A stretch of DNA of 64,000 nucleotides from G958295645 sp965242735. GTDB taxonomy: Bacteria; Gemmatimonadota; Gemmatimonadetes; Longimicrobiales; Gaopeijiaceae. The position numbers and the translations under genes were made by a program. The stretch spans positions 3,268,893-3,332,892 of the forward strand of contig OZ251497.1 in the NCBI GenBank assembly GCA_965242735.1, written 5' to 3'. A model generated the notes under the pieces. That model searched no databases, had not been told where the DNA came from, and worked only from the letters and a program-made list of their open reading frames with translations. Positions 35,403 to 44,323 of this stretch are shown here, in pieces. How positions within the stretch are numbered: position 1 is the first letter of the stretch; every line of letters begins with the position of its first letter.

Positions 35403-36146
35403 ATGAGCAACAGAAGAGCCCCTGCCGTTCTCCCCGCGGCGACGTTCGTGCTGACGGCCGTGGCCTTGCTGGCGGCCTGGATGCTGGCCGGCAGCCAAGC
35501 ACGCATCGGCGAAGACTTCGAAGCCCGGAGCCGGACGTTTCAGCTGGCGGACGCGCTTCGTCAATCTTCCGACGACCTGACGCGCATGGCGCGCCTCTAC
35601 GCCGTGACCGGAGACGCGAGGTACAAGGCGTACTTCGAGCGCATGCTGGCCATTCGGCGCGGCGAATCGCCTCGTCCAGAGCGGTATTGGGACGTGTACT
35701 GGGACTTCGTGGCCGACACGCACGAGTTCCCCCAAGAAGGAGAAGGCGCCCAGTCCGTGGCCCTGGCGGACCTGATTGCCGACGCAGGCTTCTCGGCGGC
35801 CGAAGTCGATCTCTTCCGACTGGCCGAAGCACGCTCCGACGAGCTCGCGGAGATCGAGGCGGCCGCCATGGAAGCGCTGCCGGACGAGCTCGCCGCGGCC
35901 GCCGAGCGCCAGCACGAAGCCGTCAAGGCATTGCACGGCGAGGACTACAACCGCATGAAGGCCGGCGTCATGCAGCCCATTGCCGAGATGCACGAGAGCT
36001 TGGACGAGCGCATGGCCGGTCGCCTCGAGTCCTCGCGGCACGGTCAAGCCACGTGGTCGCACGTGCTGCTCGTCGCGCTGGCCTTGGCTTTGCTGGTCCA
36101 AGGCGGCCAGCTGATCGCCCGGAAAGCGAGGACGGAGAAGGCGTAA
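35403..36146 (+). CDS. Membrane protein with two helices flanking a periplasmic helical sensor-like domain
   Basis: A 247-residue protein with membrane helices at about residues 9-28 and 222-240 around a ~190-residue periplasmic helical domain (FQLADALRQSSDDLTRMARLYAVTGDARYKAYF, typical of the sensory modules of chemoreceptors and histidine kinases). It has no signalling domain after the second helix, so it looks like a free sensor module or one truncated before its kinase part. Good GAGGAG-like spacing precedes the ATG. It follows the channel gene by 54 bases on the same strand. Confidence 0.65.
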   Translation: MSNRRAPAVLPAATFVLTAVALLAAWMLAGSQARIGEDFEARSRTFQLADALRQSSDDLTRMARLYAVTGDARYKAYFERMLAIRRGESPRPERYWDVYWDFVADTHEFPQEGEGAQSVALADLIADAGFSAAEVDLFRLAEARSDELAEIEAAAMEALPDELAAAAERQHEAVKALHGEDYNRMKAGVMQPIAEMHESLDERMAGRLESSRHGQATWSHVLLVALALALLVQGGQLIARKARTEKA

Positions 36147-36301
36147 GCGCGGCCCGCGCCTAACTCGCCCGCCGCCGGGTCCGGGGCGGCCCATCTCGGC
36201 GGACTCCCCGCCGTCGATTCGCAAGGGCGCCGGGCTCGGCCAATGCGCGAACTCCGCGCGCGGACGCCGGCTAGGCCGCGGCGATACCTTTCCCCGCAGC
36301 C

Positions 36302-38272
36302 ATGAACGAATCGCTCCTTTCCGCCAAGCCCGCCGTGGCCGCCGTCGTCTTGGGACTGCTGTGGGTCCTCGAGGGGCTGATCCCGATGTTCGAGGGCCGC
36401 CGGGACCGGGCGCGGCACAGCGCGTCCAACGTGCTGCTGGGCGTGGTCAACGCGGGGGTCGCGGCCGTGTTGTTCGCCGGCGCGACCCTGGCGGCGACCG
36501 CCTGGGCGCGGGACCATTCCTTCGGCGTTCTCCATTGGGCGCGCCTCGACGGCGTGGTCGCCGCGGCGGCGGCCTTCCTGTTGATCGACCTTTGGCAGTA
36601 CGCGTGGCACCGACTGAATCACCGTCTTCCGTTCCTGTGGCGCTTCCACGCGGTTCACCACGCGGACCGCGACTTGGAAGCCAGTTCCGGACTTCGCTTT
36701 CACACGGGCGAGATCGTGCTGTCTTCCGTGGCCCGCCTGGCGGTGCTGCCCTTGCTGGGCGCCTCGATCTGGCACGTCGTGCTGTACGAAGCCGTGCTGC
36801 TTCCCGTCATCCTCTTCCACCACGCCAACGTCCGCATGCCCGAAGGGGCCGACCGGCGGCTCTGCTGGCTCCTCGTGACGCCGCGAATGCACTGGGTGCA
36901 CCATTCCCGCCACCGCCCCGAGACGGACTCCAACTATTCCAGCGTCTTCTCGTTCTGGGATCGCGTCTTCGGCAGCTTTCGCCTGTCGCGCCGTCCGGGA
37001 GCGCTCCGGCTGGGCCTGGACGGAATGCAGGACCGAGAATGGGCCACGTTGCCGGGAATGCTGGCGATGCCCTTCGGGCCGGCCGGCAGCCGCCAAGTGG
37101 ACGGCGACTTCTCCGGCGAGCTGCGGGCGGACGGATCGCCCGGCGAGACGGAGAGCTCGCCGACGCGCGCCGAGAAGGGGTCCCACGCCGTCGCAACCAG
37201 CCGGCGGCACGATCAACGCGACCCGCGCGGCACGCGCGACGCGGCCGCAAACCTGCTGGCCGTCGCAACCAGCCGGCGGCGCGATCAACGCGACCAGCGG
37301 CGGGGCAGCGGAGCCCAGCCGGACCGCGCCGTTCGGGCCGCGGCGCCCGCGTCGGTGTCCAACCTGGGCTGCGGCTTCGACGTGTTCGGCTTGGCGCTGG
37401 AGCAGCCGCTCGACTGGGTGGAGGCCCGGGCCGTTCCCGGCCGGGGAGTCGTCTCGGTGTCGGTGAAGGGCGACGGCGACCGCGTGCCGTCGGATCCCAA
37501 GCGCAACGCCGCCGCGATCGCCGCCCAAGCCGTGCTGGACCGGACCGGCAGCGGCGCGGGCATGTCGCTGGCCGTGCGCAAGGGCGTTCCCTTGTCTTCG
37601 GGACTCGGCGGCAGCGCGGCCAGCGCCGTCGCCGGAGCGGTCGCGGCCGACGCCCTCCTCGCCGCGGAACTCGGGAGGGACGCCCTGCTGGAATGCGCGC
37701 TGGCCGGGGAGGAAAAGGGGTCCGGCGCCGCCCACGCCGACAACGTCGCCCCCGCGCTCGAGGGCGGCTTCACGCTCGTGCTTCCCGGCGCGCCGCCGCG
37801 CGTGACGCCGATTCCCACGCCCGCCGATCTGGCCGTCGCGGTCGTGCACCCGCACACGGAGGTGGAGACCGCGAGCGCCCGTGCGCTTCTCGGCGATTCG
37901 GTCCCGCTCGACGACGCGGTCCGGCAGTGGGCGCGCACGGCCGGCCTCGTTGCCGGGCTCCACCGCGAGGACTGGGAGCTGATCGGCCGCTGCTTGGTGG
38001 ACGCCGTGGCCGAGCCCGCGCGCGCCCGGCTGGCGCCCTGGCTCGAAGCGGTCAAGACAAGCGCAATGGACGCGGGCGCGGCGGGGGCCGGCCTCTCCGG
38101 ATCGGGTCCCTCCGTCTTCGCGCTTTGCCGGGGGCGCGAGACGGCGGAGCAGGCGGCGAAAGCCATGAAGGACGCGCTTCGGCGGACGGCGGGCTTGTCG
38201 GCGACCGTCTTCCTGTCCGGCGTGGCTTCGCAGGGCGCGCGCGTGTCGGAGTCGACGGGCGATCCGCTGTGA
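36302..38272 (+). CDS. thrB: Fatty acid/sterol hydroxylase fused in frame to homoserine kinase
   Basis: One 656-residue frame holding two unrelated enzymes. Residues 1-~260 are an FA-hydroxylase membrane protein with histidine boxes HRLNH, HAVHHAD and WVHHSRH and several membrane helices. Residues ~345-656 are homoserine kinase, with the family's GHMP start ASVSNLGCGFDVFGLAL, the ATP motif VPLSSGLGGSAASAV, and GAAGAGLSGSGPSVFAL near the end. ThrB phosphorylates homoserine for threonine synthase, encoded next with a GTGA overlap. The ~85-residue linker is arginine-rich and carries a 72-base tandem repeat. No ATG lies close to the kinase domain; a GTG at 37098 could give a separate kinase. The fusion may therefore be real or recent. 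Confidence 0.78.
   Translation: MNESLLSAKPAVAAVVLGLLWVLEGLIPMFEGRRDRARHSASNVLLGVVNAGVAAVLFAGATLAATAWARDHSFGVLHWARLDGVVAAAAAFLLIDLWQYAWHRLNHRLPFLWRFHAVHHADRDLEASSGLRFHTGEIVLSSVARLAVLPLLGASIWHVVLYEAVLLPVILFHHANVRMPEGADRRLCWLLVTPRMHWVHHSRHRPETDSNYSSVFSFWDRVFGSFRLSRRPGALRLGLDGMQDREWATLPGMLAMPFGPAGSRQVDGDFSGELRADGSPGETESSPTRAEKGSHAVATSRRHDQRDPRGTRDAAANLLAVATSRRRDQRDQRRGSGAQPDRAVRAAAPASVSNLGCGFDVFGLALEQPLDWVEARAVPGRGVVSVSVKGDGDRVPSDPKRNAAAIAAQAVLDRTGSGAGMSLAVRKGVPLSSGLGGSAASAVAGAVAADALLAAELGRDALLECALAGEEKGSGAAHADNVAPALEGGFTLVLPGAPPRVTPIPTPADLAVAVVHPHTEVETASARALLGDSVPLDDAVRQWARTAGLVAGLHREDWELIGRCLVDAVAEPARARLAPWLEAVKTSAMDAGAAGAGLSGSGPSVFALCRGRETAEQAAKAMKDALRRTAGLSATVFLSGVASQGARVSESTGDPL
37187..37302 (+). 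repeat. Two-copy 72-base tandem repeat in the hydroxylase-ThrB linker
   Basis: Two near-identical stretches of ~44 bases begin at 37187 and 37259, 72 bases (24 codons) apart, each encoding AVATSRR(H/R)DQRD. The spacing keeps the frame. The repeat lies exactly in the non-homologous linker between the two enzymes and could have arisen in the event that joined or extended the genes. Confidence 0.85.
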
Positions 38273-39657
38273 AGTTTTCGATCGTCGGAGGCGCGGTGGC
38301 CGCGGGCGCACCCAGTGGAGCTTCGGGGGCGGGTCCTCCGCACGGTGGCCGGAGCGGAGCTTCGTTCCGCGAGGCGCTGTTCGCCGGCCAGCCTCCCGGC
38401 GGCGGCCTCTTCGTGCCCGAATCCGTGCCCAGGCTGTCGCAGGACCAGCTGGCCAGCTTGCGACGCAGCACGTCGTTCGCCGAGCGGGCACGCATCCTCG
38501 CGACGCATTTGCTCGGCGACGAAATCGCGGAAGAGGCGCTGTCCGGCGTGGTCGGCCGGGCGTTCGACTTTCCAGTCCCGCTGACTCCGGCCGGGCCGCG
38601 CGTCCACGTCCTGGAACTGTTTCACGGACCGACCTGCGCCTTCAAGGACTTCGGCGCCCGGTTCATGGCGCAGACGATGGCCGCGTTGCGGGCCGGCCAA
38701 GGCGGCGGCCAAGACCCCTTCACGATCGTGGCCGCCACTTCGGGCGACACCGGCGGCGCCGTGGCCAGGGCGTTCCTGGGCTCTCCGGGCGTGCGCGTCG
38801 TGGTCCTCTACCCGCAGGGCCGGGTGAGTTCCGTCCAGGAAGCGCAGATCGCGGCCTTGGGCGGCAACGTGACGGCGGCCGCCGTGCAAGGCGACTTCGA
38901 CGACTGCCAGCGTCTCGCCAAGGAGGCGTTCGCCGACCCTCAATTGCGCACGGACGCCGGGCTCGCGTCCGCCAACTCGATCAACGTCGGACGCCTTCTC
39001 CCGCAGACCTTCTACTATGCGCACGCCTGGGCGGAGCTCCCCGAGTCCGAACGCGAGCGCGGGATCGTCTTCTCGGTGCCGTCCGGCAACTGCGGCAACT
39101 TGGTCGCCGGCCTCCTGGCTCGGCGCATGGGCATTCCCGCAACCGGCTTCGTGGCGGCGGCGAACGCCAACGCCGTCCTGCCCGAATACCTCTCGTCGGG
39201 CGTCTACGAACCTCGTTCGGCCGTCCCCACGCTCTCGACCGCCATGGACGTCGGGAACCCCAGCAACTTCCCCCGCGTCCTGCACGCATTCGCGGGCGAC
39301 CCGAGGGCGCTACGCGCCGTCGTGTCCGGCTCCGCCTGGAGCGACGAACAGACCCGGGCGTGCATCCGCCGGACCTGGCGCGAGACGGGCATCGCGGTCG
39401 ATCCGCACACCGCCGTCGGCCTGCTCGGACTCCAACGCGAGCTCGGCCGCCGCCCCCAGGCCACCGGCATCGCGCTCGCCACCGCGCACCCGGCCAAGTT
39501 TCCCGAAGTCGTGGAAGCCGAGACGGGCTGCCCCGTTCCCTTGCCCGAAGCCATGGCTCGCCTCCTGGACCAGCCCCGCCGCTCCGTGCCCATGGCGCCG
39601 ACCTTGGAGGCGTTTCGAGACTTGCTGTCGTCGCTGTCCACCGCCGATTCCGCATAG
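38269..39657 (+). CDS. thrC: Threonine synthase
   Basis: A 462-residue PLP enzyme converting O-phosphohomoserine to threonine. PLP lysine is in GPTCAFKDFGARF (about residue 125), the phosphate-binding loop is ATSGDTGGAVARAF, and substrate-site segments are SANSINVGRLLPQ and VPSGNCGNLVAGLLA. A ~25-residue glycine/alanine-rich stretch near the N-terminus (SGASGAGPPHGG) is unusual. The GTG at 38269 overlaps the ThrB stop, so kinase and synthase are translationally coupled. Confidence 0.92.
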   Translation: MKFSIVGGAVAAGAPSGASGAGPPHGGRSGASFREALFAGQPPGGGLFVPESVPRLSQDQLASLRRSTSFAERARILATHLLGDEIAEEALSGVVGRAFDFPVPLTPAGPRVHVLELFHGPTCAFKDFGARFMAQTMAALRAGQGGGQDPFTIVAATSGDTGGAVARAFLGSPGVRVVVLYPQGRVSSVQEAQIAALGGNVTAAAVQGDFDDCQRLAKEAFADPQLRTDAGLASANSINVGRLLPQTFYYAHAWAELPESERERGIVFSVPSGNCGNLVAGLLARRMGIPATGFVAAANANAVLPEYLSSGVYEPRSAVPTLSTAMDVGNPSNFPRVLHAFAGDPRALRAVVSGSAWSDEQTRACIRRTWRETGIAVDPHTAVGLLGLQRELGRRPQATGIALATAHPAKFPEVVEAETGCPVPLPEAMARLLDQPRRSVPMAPTLEAFRDLLSSLSTADSA

Positions 39658-39813
39658 CGCATGGCCGCCCTATCGCCCTTCGACGAGGCCCCGGCGCTGT
39701 TCCTGCCCGCCGCCTGTCCGGCCTCGCGCATGACGGCCCCGCGGTGCTCCGGCTCGGTCTTTTCCCTGCACCGTCTGTCCGGTGCCGCCTGCCCAGCGTA
39801 GCCGACTTCCGTC

Positions 39814-40548
39814 GTGGACTTCGCCGCCTTCGAGAGCGCGTCCCGCGCGGTCTTCGACGACATTCCGCCGCGCTACCGGGAAGGCGTGGACGGTCTCGTG
39901 GTGCGGCGCGACGCCGTTCGGCATCCGCGATTCCCGGCCGTCTACACGCTCGGCGAGTGCGTCACGGAAGCCTATCCTTCCGACTGGAGCGGCCCCGAGA
40001 CCGTGCGCTCGGTCGTGCTGCTGCACTGGGGCTCTTTCAGCGCTCTGGCCCGCGCCGAGCCCTCCTTCGACTGGCAGGAGCAGATCTGGGAAACGCTCAC
40101 GCACGAGCTTCGCCATCACCTCGAATCGCTCGCGGACCGCGACGATCTCCAGGGCGTGGACTATGCCATGGAGCAGTCCTTTCGCCGCGACGAAGGGGAG
40201 GACTTCGCGCCGGACTACTACCGGCACGGCGACCGCATCGGTCCGGGCGTCTATGCGGTGGAAGACGACGTGTACATCGAGCAGTCCTGGACGGCCAAGG
40301 CCTTCGCCGCCGCCGAGTCCATACGCTTCTCCTGGGCCGGCCAAGGCTATGCGGCCGACGTTCCCGCCGAGCTGGGCGACGTGCACTTCCTGGCGGTCGG
40401 GGACGACGTGCCGCCGCCCCCGTTCGTCGAGGTGGTGCTCGTGCGCAAGCCGTCGTCCTGGCGAGAGCGGCTGCACGGCATGTTGCGGCGCCGCAGCGTG
40501 CTAGTGATGGAGACGGCGGTCCGGGCCCGGCCGGCCGACGGCGCATGA
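39814..40548 (+). CDS. Metallopeptidase family protein (zincin)
   Basis: A 244-residue protein of the small zincin metallopeptidase family. The zinc motif HExxH reads WETLTHELRHHLESL near residue 100, and the preceding beta strand VVLLHWGSFSALA is typical. GTG start at 39814 with no obvious ribosome binding site. The C-terminal ~90 residues are an additional beta-rich part. Family members are widespread and uncharacterised; a role in protein processing is only presumed. It stands 156 bases after thrC. Confidence 0.75.
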   Translation: MDFAAFESASRAVFDDIPPRYREGVDGLVVRRDAVRHPRFPAVYTLGECVTEAYPSDWSGPETVRSVVLLHWGSFSALARAEPSFDWQEQIWETLTHELRHHLESLADRDDLQGVDYAMEQSFRRDEGEDFAPDYYRHGDRIGPGVYAVEDDVYIEQSWTAKAFAAAESIRFSWAGQGYAADVPAELGDVHFLAVGDDVPPPPFVEVVLVRKPSSWRERLHGMLRRRSVLVMETAVRARPADGA

Positions 40549-40649
40549 GGCGCGAGCCGGGGCCGCCGCGCCGCTCCTGTTGCCCGCCGTCATGAGCCCG
40601 CTACTTTGACGCCGGATCGTTCCTCCTTCCAGTCCCACGGACAAGCGCG

Positions 40650-43600
40650 ATGATTCACCAGACAAGCACGATGATTCACCAGCCCCTCGCCGCCCAAGCT
40701 GTTCCGGACCGCCCTTCGCGCTCGAGCGCCGCCTCGGCCGCATCGCGCCGAATCAGGCCTCTCTTCCTCGCCGCAGCCGCTTGCGCTTGTTGGCTTCCAG
40801 CGACCGCCTCGCCGCTGGCCGCGCAGGAAGCCCCCGACATCGACCGCGTCCGGCGCGCCGCCGAAGGCCTCCGTTGGCGCGAGATCGGGCCCGCGCTGAT
40901 GGGCGGCCGCATCGCGGACATCGCCGTCGACCCGTTCGACCGCTCCACTTGGTACGTCGGCGTCGGGTCCGGCGGCGTGTGGAAGACCACGAACGCGGGA
41001 ACGACCTGGACGCCGGTGTTCGACGGGCAGTCTTCCTATTCCATCGGCGCGGTCGCCGTGGACCCCTCGAATCCGCATGTCGTTTGGGTGGGAACCGGCG
41101 AGAACGTCAGCGGGCGGCACGTGGCGTGGGGCGACGGCGTGCATCGCAGCCGGGACGGAGGAGACACCTGGGAAGCGAGGGGGCTCGCCAGCTCCGAGCA
41201 CGTCGGGAAGATTCTGGTCGATCCGAGGGACGGAAACACGGTGTTCGTGGCCGCCGAAGGGCCGCTGTGGTCTTCCGGCGGGCAACGCGGGCTGTACAAG
41301 ACGACCGACGGCGGCGACACCTGGCGGGTCGTGCTGCAGGTGGACGACGACACGGGCACCACCGACGTGGAGTTCGATCCCGGGAACCCCGACGTGCTGT
41401 ACGCCGCCACGTACCAGCGGCGGCGCAGCGTGTGGGCCTTGCTGGCGGGAGGACCGGGATCGGGCATCCACAAGTCGGAGGACGGCGGAGAGACTTGGCG
41501 CCAGGTGACGGCAGGGCTGCCCAAGGGCGACATGGGAAAGATCGGCTTGGACGTCTCGGAAGCGGATCCGAACGTCGTGTACGCCACTATCGAGGCGGGC
41601 CCGGACGAACACGGCTTCTACCGGTCCACCGACCGGGGCGAGAGCTGGGAGCGCCGCAATTCCTACATCTCCGGCGGCACCGGTCCACATTACTACCAGG
41701 AGATCGAAGCGTCGCCGCACGACGTGGACGTCGTCTATCAGATGGACGTCTTCGTTCATGTCACGCGCGACGGCGGCGCGACGTTCTCCGAGCTGGGCAC
41801 CGGGCGCGAGAAGCACAGCGACAACCATGCCTTCTGGATCGACCCCGACGATCCGCGGCACATCCTGGCCGGCACGGACGCCGGGCTCTACGAGACGTTC
41901 GACGAGGGCACGACGTGGCGCCACTTCCCCAACATGCCCGTCTCGCAGTTCTACAAGCTTGCGCTGGACAACAGCGAACCCTTCTACAACATCCTGGGCG
42001 GCGCGCAGGACCTGGGCACGCTGCTCGGGCCGTCGCGCACGCTCAACGCCGAGGGCGTGCGCAACCGGGACTGGTCCGTTCCCCTGGGCGCGGACGGCCA
42101 TGCGAGCGCGTTCGATCCGTTCGACCCGAACGTCGCCTACGTCGAATCGCAACAGGGCAACCTGCAACGCCTCGACTTGCGCACCATGGAGCTGATCGGC
42201 ATTCGTCCGCTGCCTGCGCCGGGCGACCCTCCGGAACGATGGAACTGGGACTCGCCCATCGTCGCGAGCCCACATGCGCCGGGCCGAATCTACTTCGCGT
42301 CGCAGCGTCTGTGGCGAAGCGACGACCGCGGCAATTCGTGGCGCGCCGTCAGCGGCGACCTGACGCGCAACCTCAACCGCTACGCGCTCGAGATGGCCGG
42401 GCGCGTGCACAGCGTGGACGCTCTCTACGGCAACACGGCCATGTCGTGGTACTCGACGATCTCGACGATCGCGGAGTCTCCCGTGGCCGAAGGCGTCTTG
42501 TACGCCGGCACGGACGACGGCCTGATTCAAGCCAGCGAAGACGGAGGCGCGACTTGGAGAATCGCGGCTCCGCTGCCCGGCGTGCCGGAAAGCGCATACA
42601 TGAACGACGTGAAGGCGTCGCAGTTCGACGCGGCTACCGTGTTCGTCGCGGCCGACGTTCACAAGGAAGGCGACTACCGGCCGCTGCTGTTCGAGAGCAA
42701 CGACTTCGGCCGCAGCTGGAAGGAGATCGGCGGCGGCCTGCCCAGCGGCGCGATCGTCTGGTCCGTGGAACAGGACCACGCGAATCCGGACTTGCTGTTC
42801 GCCGGCACGGAGTTCGGCGTTCAGTTCACGCCCAACGGCGGCGCCGACTGGATCGCGCTGGACGCTGGAACGCCGACGATCGCGTTCAGGGACTTGGCGA
42901 TCCAGCGACGAGACGACGACTTGGTGGGCGCGACGTTCGGCCGCGGCTTCTATGTGCTGGACGACTATGCGCCCCTGCGCGCCATCGCCGAAGGGGCGCT
43001 GAGCGACGAGGCCATGGCCGAATGGGACGCGGCCGGCGCGACAGCGAACGACGAGGCGGCCACGCCCCGGCCCACGAACGAGGCGAGCGAAGCCGGCCAG
43101 CCGTCGGAAGCTCGCGGCAGCGGCGTTCTCTTGCCGGTGCGCGACGCATGGTGGTACGTCCCCAACGTGCCGATGCAGGCCCCGGGCCGGCCGACGCTGG
43201 GCTCCACCGCCTACGTGGCGCCCAACCCCGACTTCGGCGCCGTGTTCACCTACTACGTCCACAAGGCCCCCGAGACGTTGCGCGACCAACGCCGCGCCGC
43301 AGAGGACGAACTCCGGGAGCAAGGCGCAGACGTTCCCTTCCCCGGCTACGAACGCTTGGCCGAAGAGGCGGCCGAACGCGAGGCGCGCGTCGTGCTCCTC
43401 GTCCGCGACTCGGACGGCGAACCCGTGAGCCGCGTCGCCGCGCCCGCCTCCGAGGGTCTGCATCGCGCCAGCTGGAATCTCCGCCGCCCGCCGCCCGATC
43501 CCGTCGACCTGTCCACGGCCGCCTTCACGCCTCCGTGGGCCGGACCGCGCCGAGGGGCCCTGGCGCCGCCCGGGCGCTACACCGTGGAGATGGCGTTTGC

Positions 43601-44147
43601 GGACGCCGACGGACTGCATCCGCTGGGCAGCCCGCAACCCTTCGTCGTCAAGCCCGTGCCCGGCGCGACCGCCGACGCGGACTTCCTCGCCGCGACGGCG
43701 TTCCAGGAGGAAACCAGCGAGCTGCTGCGCAGAACCCGCGCGGCGTCCGCCGAGATCGCCCGCGCCCGCGACCGCCTGCGCCACATGCGGGCCGCCCTCG
43801 ATCTGACCCCGTCGGCGAGCCCCGCCTTGTACCGCCGCCTGGAGGAAATCACAGCCGGCGCGACGGCCATCGCAACCGATCTGCAGGGCGACCCCGTCCG
43901 CCGCCGACTGAACGAGCCCGCCGAGCCCTCCATCGCCGGACGCGCAGGCCAGATCGCCGGCGGTCACTGGAACACGCGCCAGCCTCCGACGCAGACCCAG
44001 CGCACCAGCCTCCGGATCGCGCACACGCAGCTGGCCGAGGCCGCCGCGGCCCTCGCCACGCTTCTCTACGAAGACTTGGTCCAGCTGGAGCGGGACATGG
44101 AGGCCGCCGGCGCGCCCTGGACACCCGGGCGACGATTGGGGCGTTGA
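40650..44147 (+). CDS. Secreted VPS10/sortilin-type beta-propeller protein
   Basis: A 1165-residue exported protein. The signal peptide is at about residues 35-58 (FLAAAACACWLPATASPLAAQ), and an ATG seven codons in may be the true start. Repeated BNR/sortilin blades carry the Asp-box-like motif SxDGGxTW: VWKTTNAGTTWTPVFD, HRSRDGGDTWEARG, YKTTDGGDTWRVVL, YRSTDRGESWERR. The C-terminal ~250 residues are a beta-sandwich plus helical domain (TVEMAFADADGL, RLRHMRAALDL). Such proteins are annotated as glycosyl hydrolases, but catalysis is not established. They are highly represented in Gemmatimonadota and other marine lineages. Confidence 0.85.
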   Translation: MIHQTSTMIHQPLAAQAVPDRPSRSSAASAASRRIRPLFLAAAACACWLPATASPLAAQEAPDIDRVRRAAEGLRWREIGPALMGGRIADIAVDPFDRSTWYVGVGSGGVWKTTNAGTTWTPVFDGQSSYSIGAVAVDPSNPHVVWVGTGENVSGRHVAWGDGVHRSRDGGDTWEARGLASSEHVGKILVDPRDGNTVFVAAEGPLWSSGGQRGLYKTTDGGDTWRVVLQVDDDTGTTDVEFDPGNPDVLYAATYQRRRSVWALLAGGPGSGIHKSEDGGETWRQVTAGLPKGDMGKIGLDVSEADPNVVYATIEAGPDEHGFYRSTDRGESWERRNSYISGGTGPHYYQEIEASPHDVDVVYQMDVFVHVTRDGGATFSELGTGREKHSDNHAFWIDPDDPRHILAGTDAGLYETFDEGTTWRHFPNMPVSQFYKLALDNSEPFYNILGGAQDLGTLLGPSRTLNAEGVRNRDWSVPLGADGHASAFDPFDPNVAYVESQQGNLQRLDLRTMELIGIRPLPAPGDPPERWNWDSPIVASPHAPGRIYFASQRLWRSDDRGNSWRAVSGDLTRNLNRYALEMAGRVHSVDALYGNTAMSWYSTISTIAESPVAEGVLYAGTDDGLIQASEDGGATWRIAAPLPGVPESAYMNDVKASQFDAATVFVAADVHKEGDYRPLLFESNDFGRSWKEIGGGLPSGAIVWSVEQDHANPDLLFAGTEFGVQFTPNGGADWIALDAGTPTIAFRDLAIQRRDDDLVGATFGRGFYVLDDYAPLRAIAEGALSDEAMAEWDAAGATANDEAATPRPTNEASEAGQPSEARGSGVLLPVRDAWWYVPNVPMQAPGRPTLGSTAYVAPNPDFGAVFTYYVHKAPETLRDQRRAAEDELREQGADVPFPGYERLAEEAAEREARVVLLVRDSDGEPVSRVAAPASEGLHRASWNLRRPPPDPVDLSTAAFTPPWAGPRRGALAPPGRYTVEMAFADADGLHPLGSPQPFVVKPVPGATADADFLAATAFQEETSELLRRTRAASAEIARARDRLRHMRAALDLTPSASPALYRRLEEITAGATAIATDLQGDPVRRRLNEPAEPSIAGRAGQIAGGHWNTRQPPTQTQRTSLRIAHTQLAEAAAALATLLYEDLVQLERDMEAAGAPWTPGRRLGR

Positions 44148-44210
44148 CGCCCGCAGGCGGCGCCGTCCGACGAATCCGGCCGGCGTCCGCCTCCGCTCTC
44201 GCCGGGCCGC

Positions 44211-44323
44211 GTCGCCGCAAGGCCTCCGCCCTACGAAGTCCGCCGTCCCCCAAGAATGGCGAACGCGCTGGCCGACAGCCGTGCGCCGCCGCAAGGCGTC
44301 CGCGCTACGAAGCCCGCTCTCCC
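44211..44323 (-). repeat. Duplicated fumC 3' end
   Basis: About 45 bases around the fumC stop (44283-44323) recur just downstream at 44211-44255 with roughly one mismatch in five. The downstream copy still reads like the last FumC residues followed by a stop (ILGGRRTS against IPGGERAS). It is a direct repeat between fumC and the convergent VPS10 gene. Confidence 0.75.

Noticed and set aside
40590..44294. 1234-residue open frame on the minus strand
   Set aside because: Antisense to the VPS10-type gene and of arginine/glycine-rich composition.
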